From Streptomyces sp. MA5143a (GTDB lineage: Bacteria > Actinomycetota > Actinomycetes > Streptomycetales > Streptomycetaceae): a stretch of DNA of 64,000 bases. Below, in pieces: positions 56,641 through 64,000 of this stretch. A program made the translations under genes and the position numbers. Every line of letters begins with the position of its first letter. The first letter of the stretch is position 1. The stretch lies in contig NZ_OLMK01000047.1 of NCBI RefSeq assembly GCF_900290235.1, forward strand, positions 1 to 64,000, in the 5' to 3' direction. The notes below the pieces were generated by a model. It ran no database searches. It saw only the letters and a list, made by a program, of their open reading frames with translations, and was not told the origin of the DNA.

Positions 56641-57225
56641 TCACTCCCCCCGCGTCGCCGCGATGATCCGCAGGAGCCCCTCGGCGAGCTCGTCGGCCTC
56701 GGGGGCGCTCGGCGGATCGAAGGTCCACTGGGCGATCAGCCCCGTCATCACCGTCACCAGCAGCTTCCCGAGGGTGTCGACGTCCTTCTCCGTGACGTCC
56801 TCCTCCCGACCGCCCGTGAACATCGGGATCAGACCGCGCCCCGCCTCGCGCTGCGCCAGCGCGAGATGGTCACGTACCTCCGGCATCTGGTCGCCGATGA
56901 CGATGATCTCCATGCTGAGCCGCCACATCGAGCCCGGCTCCCGCATGGTGTCGATGACGTTCGCCCACATCTCCCGGAACCGCTCGACCGAACCGGGCTC
57001 GGTGCTGCTCGGCGCGCGCTCCCCCTCGTCGAAGGCCACGGAGACGTCGCCGACCAGGGACACGTACGCCTGTGCGAGCAACGCGTCCTTCGAGCCGTAG
57101 TGGTAGCCGATCGACGCCAGGTTCGTCCCCGACTCCTTGACGATGTCGCGTGCCGTCGTCCGCACGAAGCCCTTGGCCAGCAGGCAGCGCTTGGCGCCTT
57201 CCAGCAGATCCTCACGGTGTCCCAT
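56641..57225 (-). CDS. TetR-family repressor of the adjacent MFS exporter
   Basis: A 194-residue TetR regulator: N-terminal HTH with LLEGAKRCLLAKGFVRTTAR, IVKESGTNLASIGYHYGSKD; C-terminal domain with WANVIDTMREPGSMWRLSME and VTVMTGLIAQWTFDPPSAPE. Divergent from the MFS gene across 111 bases holding two direct repeats (57277-57319), typical of a local repressor. Its ligand is unknown, but probably the exported compound. Confidence 0.9.
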   Translation of the reverse strand: MGHREDLLEGAKRCLLAKGFVRTTARDIVKESGTNLASIGYHYGSKDALLAQAYVSLVGDVSVAFDEGERAPSSTEPGSVERFREMWANVIDTMREPGSMWRLSMEIIVIGDQMPEVRDHLALAQREAGRGLIPMFTGGREEDVTEKDVDTLGKLLVTVMTGLIAQWTFDPPSAPEADELAEGLLRIIAATRGE

Positions 57226-57276
57226 GCGCCTCAGCGTAGCCGCGCCCTCAGACACCCGTCCCATACATCCGTTTGG

Positions 57277-57319
57277 GACGAGCGTTTTAAACATACGTAC
57301 TAGACGAGCGTATAAAACA
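57277..57319 (+). promoter_or_regulatory. Two direct repeats in the TetR/MFS gap
   Basis: GACGAGCGTTTTAAACA (57277-57293) and GACGAGCGTATAAAACA (57303-57319) differ at two bases and have a 26-base period. The second also forms an inverted repeat ACGAG-N11-CTCGT. They lie close to the starts of both genes and are candidate TetR-operator sites. Confidence 0.65.
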
Positions 57320-57336
57320 CTCGTACAGTCCCTCCC

Positions 57337-58944
57337 ATGACGACGAATCCCCGGATCTCCCCGGCCGCGCCCCGGCGGGCCGGCCGCCGCGAGTGGACCG
57401 CCCTCTGCGTCCTGATGCTGCCGCTGCTGCTGGTCTCGATGGACGTGTCCGTCCTGTACTTCGCGGTCCCCGCGATCAGCGCCGACCTGGAGCCGAGCGG
57501 CACCCAACAGCTGTGGATCTTCGACATCTACGCGTTCGTGCTGGCCGGACTGCTGATGACGATGGGCTCGCTGGGCGACCGCATCGGCCGCCGACGGCTC
57601 CTGCTGATCGGCGCGGCGGCGTTCGGCGCGGCCTCGCTGGTCGCCGCGTACGCCGACAGCGCCGAGACCCTGATCGCGGCACGTGCCGTCCTCGGCATCG
57701 GCGGCGCCACCCTGATGCCGTCGACGATGGCGCTGACCCGCACGATGTTCACCGACCCCGGTCAGCGGGCCACGGCCATCGGCATCTGGTCCGGTGTGAT
57801 GACGGCGGGCGTCGCGCTCGGCTCGGTGCTGAGCGGGGTCCTCGTCGAGTTCTTCTGGTGGGGCTCGGTCTTCCTCGTCAACCTGCCCGCGATGGCCCTG
57901 CTCCTGCTGCTCGGCCCGGTGCTCCTGCCCGAGTGGAGGGATCCCCGGCCCGGCCGCTTCGACCTGCTCAGTGTCCCGCTGTCGATGGCGGCGGTGCTGC
58001 CGGTCGTCTACGGCCTCAAGGAGATCCCCTCGGAGGGGTGGAACGTCCGGTACGTGGTCAGCCTGACCGTCGGCCTGCTCTTCGCGGCCCTCTTCGTCCA
58101 CCGCCAGCGCACGACGCCGTCCCCGATGATCTCCCCCGCCCTGTTCCGCGGCCCCGGCTTCACCCCGGCGGTCGCCCTCAACCTCCTCGCGGCCTTCGGG
58201 ATGATGGGCTCGGCGTACTTCACCACCCAGTACCTCCAGTCCGTCCTCGGCAAGAGCGCGCTGGAGGCCGCGCTGTGGGGGCTGCTGCCCTCCCTGCTCG
58301 TCGGGGTCGCCGCGCCGGTCGCCGCCGCTCTCGTGCAGCGGGGCGTGAACCGGGCGTACGTGGTGGCGGCGGGCTTCACGACCGCCGCGTGCGGCTACGG
58401 CCTCCTCGCCGCCTCCGGACCGGACTCCCTGTGGCTGGTGCTGGCCGGGGCCGGGGTGCTCGCCGCCGGCATCGTGACGGTGATGTCCCAGATGACCGAC
58501 CTGGCCCTCGGCGCCGCCCCCGTCGAACGGGCCGGTTCGGCCTCGTCCCTCCTCGAGACCGGGCAGGAGTTCGGCGGCGCCCTCGGTATGGCCGCCCTCG
58601 GCTCCGTCGGCACCGCCCTCTACCACCACGAGATGCCGACGTCGGCGCCCGCTCCGGCCCGCGAGACCCTCGGGGGCGCGCTCGCCGTCGCCGAGCAGCT
58701 GCCCGGCGCCGCCGGCGAGGCCCTGACGGACACGGCCCGCGCCGCCTTCACCACCGGTATGCAGGGCGCGGCGGTCGCGGGGGCCGCCGTCCTGCTGGGG
58801 GCCGCGGCACTGGCGGCGGTCACCCTGCGCGGCGTACGGGCCAGGGACAACGAGCCGGCGGCCGATCCCCTCGGGGAAGGCCCCACGACCGCCGGAGACG
58901 AGAGCGCGATCGGGCAGGACGCCGCCGAGCCCGTCCGGAAATGA
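57337..58944 (+). CDS. MFS drug efflux transporter (DHA2, 14 TM)
   Basis: A 535-residue exporter of the EmrB/QacA (DHA2) family with about 14 membrane segments. The protein begins TALCVLMLPLLLVSMDVSV in helix 1, then LLMTMGSLGDRIGRRRLLLI (motif A), VLGIGGATLMPSTMALTRTM (motif C region nearby) and WSGVMTAGVALGSVLSGVLV. The C-terminal cytosolic tail is acidic. It probably exports a toxic compound or natural product by proton exchange; repressed by the divergent TetR protein. Confidence 0.93.
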   Translation: MTTNPRISPAAPRRAGRREWTALCVLMLPLLLVSMDVSVLYFAVPAISADLEPSGTQQLWIFDIYAFVLAGLLMTMGSLGDRIGRRRLLLIGAAAFGAASLVAAYADSAETLIAARAVLGIGGATLMPSTMALTRTMFTDPGQRATAIGIWSGVMTAGVALGSVLSGVLVEFFWWGSVFLVNLPAMALLLLLGPVLLPEWRDPRPGRFDLLSVPLSMAAVLPVVYGLKEIPSEGWNVRYVVSLTVGLLFAALFVHRQRTTPSPMISPALFRGPGFTPAVALNLLAAFGMMGSAYFTTQYLQSVLGKSALEAALWGLLPSLLVGVAAPVAAALVQRGVNRAYVVAAGFTTAACGYGLLAASGPDSLWLVLAGAGVLAAGIVTVMSQMTDLALGAAPVERAGSASSLLETGQEFGGALGMAALGSVGTALYHHEMPTSAPAPARETLGGALAVAEQLPGAAGEALTDTARAAFTTGMQGAAVAGAAVLLGAAALAAVTLRGVRARDNEPAADPLGEGPTTAGDESAIGQDAAEPVRK

Positions 58945-58948
58945 CAAA

Positions 58949-58988
58949 GGCCGGGGCCCGACCACCCGAAGGTGGCCGGGCCCCGGCC
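58949..58988. terminator. Bidirectional terminator between the MFS gene and serA
   Basis: GGCCGGGGCCCG (58949-58960) pairs with CGGGCCCCGGCC (58977-58988), with an inner ACCACC/GGTGG stem. It serves both convergent genes, which stop at 58944 and 59005. Confidence 0.85.
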
Positions 58989-59004
58989 GCACACCGCGAG
59001 AGAC

Positions 59005-60594
59005 TCAGGCGAGGTTCACCGAGCGCGCCGACGTCGCGCCGATCTCCTCGGCCACCTCGGAGAGCACACCCTGGGACACCGTGTCGTCGACGGTGAGGAC
59101 CGCGAGGGCCTCGCCACCGGCGGCGGACCGGGCGACCTGCATGCCGGCGATGTTGATGCCGTGCTCGCCGAAGATCCGGCCGACCGTGCCGACGACACCG
59201 GGACGGTCCACGTACCGCAGGACGACCATGTGGTCCGCGAGCGCGAGGTCCACGTCGTACTCGCCGACGGCCACGATCTTCTGGTGGTGCTTCGGGCCGG
59301 CCAGGGTGCCGGACACCGAGACCTCCTCGCCGCTGCCGAGCGTGCCCCGCACGGTGACGACATTGCGGTGGTCCGGCGACTCCGAGCTGGTCGTCAGCCG
59401 TACCTCGACGCCCCGCTCCTGCGCGAACAGCGGCGCGTTCACGTACGACACCGTCTCGTCGACGACGTCCTCGAAGACACCCTTCAGCGCGGACAGCTCC
59501 AGGACCTTCACGTCGTGCTGGGTGATCTCGCCGTACACCTCGACGTCGAGACGGACCGCGACCTCACCGGCCAGCGCGGTGAAGATACGGCCGAGGCGCT
59601 CGGCGAGCGGCAGACCCGGCTTGACGTCCTCTGCGATGACACCGCCCTGCACGTTCACCGCGTCCGGGACCAGCTCACCGGCGAGGGCGAGCCGCACGGA
59701 GCGGGCGACGGCGATACCGGCCTTCTCCTGCGCCTCGTCGGTGGAGGCACCGAGGTGCGGGGTGCAGACGACCTCGTCCAGCTCGAACAGCGGGGAGTCG
59801 GTGCACGGCTCCTTGGCGTACACGTCGAGACCGGCGCCGGCGACGCGGCCCTCCTTGAGCGCCGAGTACAGCGCGGCCTCGTCGACGATCCCGCCACGCG
59901 CGGCGTTCACGATGCGCACCGACGGCTTGACCTTGTGCAGCGCCTCGGCGCCGATCAGGCCGACCGTCTCGGGGGTCTTCGGCAGGTGGACGGTGATGAA
60001 GTCGGAGACCTCCAGCAACTCGTCCAGCGACAGGACCTTCACACCCATCTGCGCGGCGCGCGCGGGCTGCACGTACGGGTCGTAGGCGACGACCTTCATG
60101 CCGAAGGCGGACATGCGCTGCGCGACGAGCGCGCCGATACGGCCGAGGCCCACCACACCGAGGGTCTTCTCGGCGAGTTCCACGCCCGTGTACTTGCTGC
60201 GCTTCCACTCGCCGTTCTTCAGCGCCGTGTTCGCCTGCGGGATGTGGCGGGCGGTGGCGAGGAGGAGACCGCAGGCCAGCTCGGCGGCGGTCACGATGTT
60301 CGAGGTGGGGGCGTTGACGACCATCACGCCGGCCTTGGTGGCGGCGGAGACGTCCACGTTGTCCAGGCCGACACCGGCTCGCGCGACGACCTTCAGCTTC
60401 TTGGCGGCGGCGATCGCCTCGGCGTCGACCTTGGTGGCCGAGCGGATGAGGATGGCGTCGACATCGGCGATGGCCGGGAGCAGTTCGGCTCGGTCCGCCC
60501 CGTTGGTGTGCCGGATCTCGAAGTCCGGGCCAAGCGCGTCGACGGTGGCGGGCGACAGCTCTTCAGCGATCAGTACGACTGGTTTCGAGCTCAC
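59005..60594 (-). CDS. serA: D-3-phosphoglycerate dehydrogenase
   Basis: A 529-residue type I enzyme that commits 3-phosphoglycerate to serine. It shows VVLIAEELSPATVDALGPDF, LKVVARAGVGLDNVDVSAAT, NAD-binding TLGVVGLGRIGALVAQRMSA, active-site VNAARGGIVDEAALYSALK and catalytic His in VVCTPHLGASTDEAQEKAG, then the ASB domain and a C-terminal ACT domain (YVDRPGVVGTVGRIFGEHGI) for serine feedback. GTG 60594 has GAGGACTCAC upstream; a longer open frame is not homologous. Confidence 0.96.
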   Translation of the reverse strand: MSSKPVVLIAEELSPATVDALGPDFEIRHTNGADRAELLPAIADVDAILIRSATKVDAEAIAAAKKLKVVARAGVGLDNVDVSAATKAGVMVVNAPTSNIVTAAELACGLLLATARHIPQANTALKNGEWKRSKYTGVELAEKTLGVVGLGRIGALVAQRMSAFGMKVVAYDPYVQPARAAQMGVKVLSLDELLEVSDFITVHLPKTPETVGLIGAEALHKVKPSVRIVNAARGGIVDEAALYSALKEGRVAGAGLDVYAKEPCTDSPLFELDEVVCTPHLGASTDEAQEKAGIAVARSVRLALAGELVPDAVNVQGGVIAEDVKPGLPLAERLGRIFTALAGEVAVRLDVEVYGEITQHDVKVLELSALKGVFEDVVDETVSYVNAPLFAQERGVEVRLTTSSESPDHRNVVTVRGTLGSGEEVSVSGTLAGPKHHQKIVAVGEYDVDLALADHMVVLRYVDRPGVVGTVGRIFGEHGINIAGMQVARSAAGGEALAVLTVDDTVSQGVLSEVAEEIGATSARSVNLA

Positions 60595-60773
60595 GTGAGT
60601 CCTCACAAGTCCAATGCTGCGGACGGCCGTCCCGACGGCCGCAGGCGGTGGAGGGTGGTGGCCGCGTGGAAGACGCACGACGCTGTGGGCCTGACGCGTA
60701 TGTAGTCCAGCAGTGTAGTGGCGCCGAAGGCGTCGTCCCACGCCACCGCGGAAAGGTCACCCGGACGTGAGAA

Positions 60774-60816
60774 GAGGCCGGCCGCGGCTCCGGGTGAACC
60801 CGCCGCGGCCGGCCTC
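60774..60816. terminator. Terminator after ilvC
   Basis: GAGGCCGGCCGCGGC (60774-60788) pairs exactly with GCCGCGGCCGGCCTC (60802-60816), 15 pairs, just past the ilvC stop at 60823 on the minus strand. The rest of the gap up to serA's start region (60595-60773) holds the serA promoter. Confidence 0.85.
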
Positions 60817-60822
60817 ATCGGA

Positions 60823-61824
60823 TCAGGCCTCTTCGTCGTTGACCCAGCTCATCAGCTTGCGCAGCTCCTTGCCGGTGGTCTCCAGCAGGTGCTCCGAGTC
60901 CTGGGTCTTGTACTCGTTGTACTTCTTCAGACCACCGTGGTACTCGTCCATCCAGGCCTGGGCGAAGGTGCCGTCCTGGATCTCGGCGAGGACCTTCTTC
61001 ATCTCGGCCTTGGTGGCGTCGGTGATGATCCGCGGGCCGGTGACGTAGTCGCCCCACTCGGCGGTCTCGGAGATCGACCAGCGCATCTTCTCCAGGCCGC
61101 CCTCGTACATGAGGTCGACGATCAGCTTCAGCTCGTGCAGGCACTCGAAGTACGCGATCTCCGGCTGGTAGCCGGCCTCGGTCAGCGTCTCGAAGCCCGC
61201 CTTGACCAGCGCGGCGGTACCACCGCAGAGGACGGCCTGCTCACCGAACAGGTCGGTCTCGGTCTCCTCGGTGAAGGTGGTCTTGATGACGCCGGCGCGG
61301 GTGCCGCCGATGCCCTTGGCGTACGACAGGGCGAGCGCGAAGGCGTTGCCGGTGGCGTCCTGCTCGACGGCGGCGATGCAGGGAACGCCGCGGCCCTCCT
61401 CGTACTGGCGGCGGACCAGGTGGCCCGGGCCCTTGGGGGCGACCATGCAGACGTCGACGCCGGCCGGGGGCTTGATGAAGCCGTAGCGGATGTTCAGGCC
61501 GTGGCCGAAGAACAGGGCGTCGCCGTCGTTCAGGTTCGGGGCGATGTGCTCCTCGTAGACCTGGGCCTGGATCGGGTCCGGGACGAGGATCATGATGACG
61601 TCGGCCTCGGCGGCGGCCTCCGACGGGCTCACCACGCGCAGGCCCTGCTCCTCGGCCTTCGCCTTGGACTTCGAGCCCTCGTGCAGACCCACGCGGACGT
61701 CGGCACCCGAGTCGCGCAGCGACAGGGCGTGGGCGTGGCCCTGGCTGCCGTAACCGATGACCGCGACCTTGCGGCCCTGGATGATGGACAGGTCGGCGTC
61801 AGCGTCGTAGAACAGCTCGGCCAC
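60823..61824 (-). CDS. ilvC: Ketol-acid reductoisomerase
   Basis: A 333-residue class I enzyme, second common step of valine/isoleucine synthesis. Visible: VAVIGYGSQGHAHALSLRDS for NADPH, VMILVPDPIQAQVYEEHIAP, FGHGLNIRYGFIKPPAGVDV, MVAPKGPGHLVRRQYEEGRG and the metal ligands in LCGGTAALVKAGFETLTEAG. The C-terminal ISETAEWGDYVTGPRIITD matches. Full length. The ilvBNC order of other bacteria is kept, with 169 bases between ilvN and ilvC. Confidence 0.97.
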   Translation of the reverse strand: MAELFYDADADLSIIQGRKVAVIGYGSQGHAHALSLRDSGADVRVGLHEGSKSKAKAEEQGLRVVSPSEAAAEADVIMILVPDPIQAQVYEEHIAPNLNDGDALFFGHGLNIRYGFIKPPAGVDVCMVAPKGPGHLVRRQYEEGRGVPCIAAVEQDATGNAFALALSYAKGIGGTRAGVIKTTFTEETETDLFGEQAVLCGGTAALVKAGFETLTEAGYQPEIAYFECLHELKLIVDLMYEGGLEKMRWSISETAEWGDYVTGPRIITDATKAEMKKVLAEIQDGTFAQAWMDEYHGGLKKYNEYKTQDSEHLLETTGKELRKLMSWVNDEEA

Positions 61825-61958
61825 TTTGGGTTCTCTCCTTGAGTGCAGGTGTTGCTTCCCACCGTATGACGGCGGGGCGAAGGGAAGTCTCGCGGTCTCG
61901 GCATACGGGCGGACGGCGTGTCACCGGCCGCCCGTGCCGTGGGTCAGGCAATCGTCCA

Positions 61959-61977
61959 CCAGGCGTACGACGCCTGG
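61959..61977. terminator. Hairpin between ilvN and ilvC
   Basis: CCAGGCGT (61959-61966) pairs with ACGCCTGG (61970-61977), a compact 8-base stem 17 bases past the ilvN stop. It could end or attenuate the ilvBN transcript, or be an RNA processing site before ilvC. Confidence 0.5.
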
Positions 61978-61993
61978 CGAGGCGTTCGAACCG

Positions 61994-62521
61994 TCAGGCC
62001 GACCGGTCCAGGGCGCGCAGCGACCGGTCGGTGATCGAACGGGCGCCGCGGCCGATCGCGATGGTGCCGGACTGGACCAGCTCCTTGATGCCGAACGGCT
62101 CCAGCATCTTCAGCATCGCGGACAGCTTGTCGCTGGACCCGGTGGCCTCGATGGTGACGGCCTCCGGGGAGACGTCGACGGTCTTGGCGCGGAACAGCTG
62201 GACGATCTCGACGATCTGGGAGCGCGTCTCGTTGTCGGCGCGCACCTTCACCAGAACGAGTTCGCGCTGGACGGCGGAGGACGGCTCCAGCTCGACGATC
62301 TTCAGCACGTTGACGAGCTTGTTGAGCTGCTTGGTCACCTGCTCCAGCGGCAGCTCCTCGATCACGTTCACCACGATGGTGATGCGGGAGATCTCGGGGT
62401 GCTCGGTGACACCGACCGCGAGGGAGTCGATGTTGAAGCCGCGGCGGGAGAACAGGGCGGCGATCCGGGCCAGGATGCCGGGGGTGTTCTCCACCAGGAC
62501 GGAGAGCGTGTGCTTGGACAT
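61994..62521 (-). CDS. ilvN: Acetolactate synthase small (regulatory) subunit
   Basis: 175 residues with an N-terminal ACT domain (LSVLVENTPGILARIAALFS, RRGFNIDSLAVGVTEHPEIS) that binds valine for feedback, and a C-terminal domain (LVKVRADNETRSQIVEIVQL, ATGSSDKLSAMLKMLEPFGI). It pairs with IlvB, whose gene stops 26 bases upstream on the same strand. The symbol ilvH is used for the same family. Confidence 0.96.
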   Translation of the reverse strand: MSKHTLSVLVENTPGILARIAALFSRRGFNIDSLAVGVTEHPEISRITIVVNVIEELPLEQVTKQLNKLVNVLKIVELEPSSAVQRELVLVKVRADNETRSQIVEIVQLFRAKTVDVSPEAVTIEATGSSDKLSAMLKMLEPFGIKELVQSGTIAIGRGARSITDRSLRALDRSA

Positions 62522-62546
62522 GGTCTGCTTCCTTTACCTACGGCTC

Positions 62547-64000
62547 TCAGTCGTCTTCGTTGTCGCCGAAGTCGGGGCGGACGTCCCGGGCGGCCATGAT
62601 CTCGTCGTTGGAGGTGCCGGCGGCGACCATCGGCCACACCATCGCGTCCTCGTGGACGATGAAGTCGATGACGACCGGGCGGTCGTTGATCGAGTTCGCC
62701 TCCTCGATGACCTTGTCGAGGTCGTCCGGGGACTCGCAGCGGATGGCGTAGCAGCCCATGGCCTCCGACAGCTTCACGAAGTCGGGGACGCGGGTGCCGC
62801 GGGCCTTCGGGTTGACGTCGTCCGGGCCGGAGTGGAGCACCGTGTTCGAGTAGCGCTGGTTGTAGAACAGCGTCTGCCACTGGCGGACCATGCCGAGGGC
62901 GCCGTTGTTGATGACCGCGACCTTGATCGGGATGCCGTTCAGGGCGCAGGTGGTGAGCTCCTGGTTGGTCATCTGGAAGCAGCCGTCGCCGTCGATCGCC
63001 CAGACGGTCTTGTCGGGGGCGCCGGCCTTGGCGCCCATGGCCGCCGGGACCGCGTAGCCCATCGTCCCGGCGCCGCCGGAGTTCAGCCAGGTGGCGGGCT
63101 TCTCGTACTGGATGAAGTGGGCGGCCCACATCTGGTGCTGGCCGACGCCCGCCGCGAAGATCGTGCCCTCGGGGGCGAGCCGGCCGATGCGCTCGATGAC
63201 CTGCTGCGGGGAGAGCGAGCCGTCGGCGGGCTGGTCGTAGCCCAGCGGGTAGGTCTCGCGCCAGCGGCTCAGGTCCTTCCACCAGGCGCTGTAGTCGCCC
63301 TGGTTGCCCTCGCTGTGCTCCTTCTGGACGGCCTGGATCAGGTCGGCGATGACCTCGCGGGCGTCACCGACGATCGGCACGTCGGCGGCGCGGTTCTTGC
63401 CGATCTCGGCCGGGTCGATGTCCGCGTGGACGATCTTGGCGTACGGGGCGAAGCTGTCCAGCTTGCCAGTGACGCGGTCGTCGAAGCGGGCACCGAGGGC
63501 GATGATCAGGTCGGCCTTCTGCAGTCCGGTGACGGCGGCCACGGAGCCGTGCATGCCGGGCATGCCCAGGTGCTGCGGGTGGCTGTCGGGGAACGACCCG
63601 AGCGCCATCAGCGTGGTGGTGACGGGCGCGCCGGTCAGCTCGGCGAGCACCTTCAGCTCGGCGGTCGCGCCGGCCTTGATGACACCGCCGCCGACGTACA
63701 GGACCGGCCGCTTCGCGGCGGTGATCAGCTTGGCGGCCTCACGGATCTGCTTGGCGTGCGGCTTGGTCACCGGGCGGTAGCCGGGCAGGTCGGTGGCGGG
63801 CGGCCAGCTGAAGGTCGTACGCGCCTGGAGGGCGTCCTTGGCGATGTCGACCAGGACCGGGCCGGGGCGGCCGGTGGAGGCGATGTGGAAGGCCTGCGCG
63901 ATGGTGCGCGGGATGTCCTCCGCCTTGGTGACGAGGAAGTTGTGCTTGGTGATCGGCATGGTGATGCCGACGATGTCCGCCTCCTGGAAGGCGTCCGTGC
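62547..64000 (-). CDS. ilvB: Acetolactate synthase large subunit (5' end outside window)
   Basis: Only the C-terminal part, about 484 residues, is in the window; the gene continues past base 64000. The visible region starts with TDAFQEADIVGITMPITKHN, then the central domain GSFPDSHPQHLGMPGMHGSV, and the thiamine-diphosphate site IDGDGCFQMTNQELTTCALN with VAVINNGALGMVRQWQ. It condenses pyruvate with pyruvate or 2-ketobutyrate to start valine and isoleucine synthesis. An apparent ATG at 63959 is an internal methionine, not the start. Confidence 0.96.
   Translation of the reverse strand, partial: TDAFQEADIVGITMPITKHNFLVTKAEDIPRTIAQAFHIASTGRPGPVLVDIAKDALQARTTFSWPPATDLPGYRPVTKPHAKQIREAAKLITAAKRPVLYVGGGVIKAGATAELKVLAELTGAPVTTTLMALGSFPDSHPQHLGMPGMHGSVAAVTGLQKADLIIALGARFDDRVTGKLDSFAPYAKIVHADIDPAEIGKNRAADVPIVGDAREVIADLIQAVQKEHSEGNQGDYSAWWKDLSRWRETYPLGYDQPADGSLSPQQVIERIGRLAPEGTIFAAGVGQHQMWAAHFIQYEKPATWLNSGGAGTMGYAVPAAMGAKAGAPDKTVWAIDGDGCFQMTNQELTTCALNGIPIKVAVINNGALGMVRQWQTLFYNQRYSNTVLHSGPDDVNPKARGTRVPDFVKLSEAMGCYAIRCESPDDLDKVIEEANSINDRPVVIDFIVHEDAMVWPMVAAGTSNDEIMAARDVRPDFGDNEDD

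Noticed and set aside
58972..60705. 577-residue plus-strand frame opposite serA
   Set aside because: Shadow frame, Arg/Asp/Gly/Val-rich, no homology.
62547..63959. ilvB as a 470-residue complete gene starting at 63959
   Set aside because: Reading frame continues upstream with conserved DAFQEADIVGIT sequence, so the gene is cut by the window edge.
1..64000. Mobile elements, integrases, prophage or biosynthetic gene cluster
   Set aside because: No transposase, integrase, terminal inverted repeats with target duplications, or multi-modular synthase was seen; gene order and codon use fit core chromosome.

Overview
The window is from a high-GC actinomycete, almost certainly a Streptomyces. Evidence: strong G/C bias at third codon positions, many GTG/TTG starts with AGGAG-type ribosome sites, two tandem 'conservon' operons, an HU protein with a lysine/alanine tail, a secreted trypsin very like S. 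griseus trypsin, and a gene order that from memory matches the S. coelicolor core chromosome around ddl-leuCD-gltX-cvn-accB-ilv. No insertion sequence, prophage, CRISPR array or replication origin was seen. Most of it is core chromosome.

Layout. 0-6 kb: a stand-alone Lrp/AsnC sensor domain, a decayed DUF3515 lipoprotein gene, and ddl / gpsA / plsC reading left; then cofC, a small OB-like protein and hupS. 6-9.2 kb: leuD-leuC, divergent from the IclR regulator ndgR. 9.2-14.3 kb: a DUF4188 protein, a MerR regulator, a five-gene tRNA-Gln/tRNA-Glu cluster, a HAD hydrolase, gltX and an FAH-family enzyme. 14.5-26 kb: a tiny unannotated-looking gene, then two complete conservons (sensor kinase-like A, roadblock B, DUF742 C, GTPase D). 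26-29 kb: acyl-CoA carboxylase epsilon and beta subunits. 29-35 kb: accessory genes (Tat-exported family 8 polysaccharide lyase, YceI, YdeI, trypsin, glycine-rich membrane protein). 35-37.2 kb: cimA behind a possible attenuator. 37.3-41.9 kb: a tightly packed five-gene operon, ureAB-ureC-agmatine deiminase-cysteine-rich protein-TetR. 42-44.5 kb: ilvE and leuB. 44.6-47.3 kb: a purple-acid-phosphatase-like lipoprotein behind PHO-box-like repeats, a 43-aa gene and an AAC(2')-I-like acetyltransferase. 47.4-51.3 kb: pruA, proline dehydrogenase and a PucR-type regulator. 51.4-56.6 kb: a Zur-box-like site and a four-gene ABC importer with a fused permease. 56.6-59 kb: a TetR/MFS pair. 59-64 kb: serA, ilvC, ilvN and the truncated ilvB.

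How it works together. Branched-chain amino-acid synthesis is spread over the whole window (leuCD, cimA, ilvE, leuB, ilvC, ilvN, ilvB) with the regulator ndgR, plus serA. The conservons are membrane-associated signalling modules with tight translational coupling. The most unusual locus is the urease/agmatine-deiminase operon: it has the urease catalytic subunits but no ureD/E/F/G, a changed active-site loop and flap, and sits beside an enzyme whose product (N-carbamoylputrescine) is itself a substituted urea. Other observations worth a look are the cimA leader, the two-substrate gltX/tRNA neighbourhood, the conserved C-terminal peptide of the CvnA proteins, and several perfect palindromes that look like operators. 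All family assignments were made by eye without database searches.
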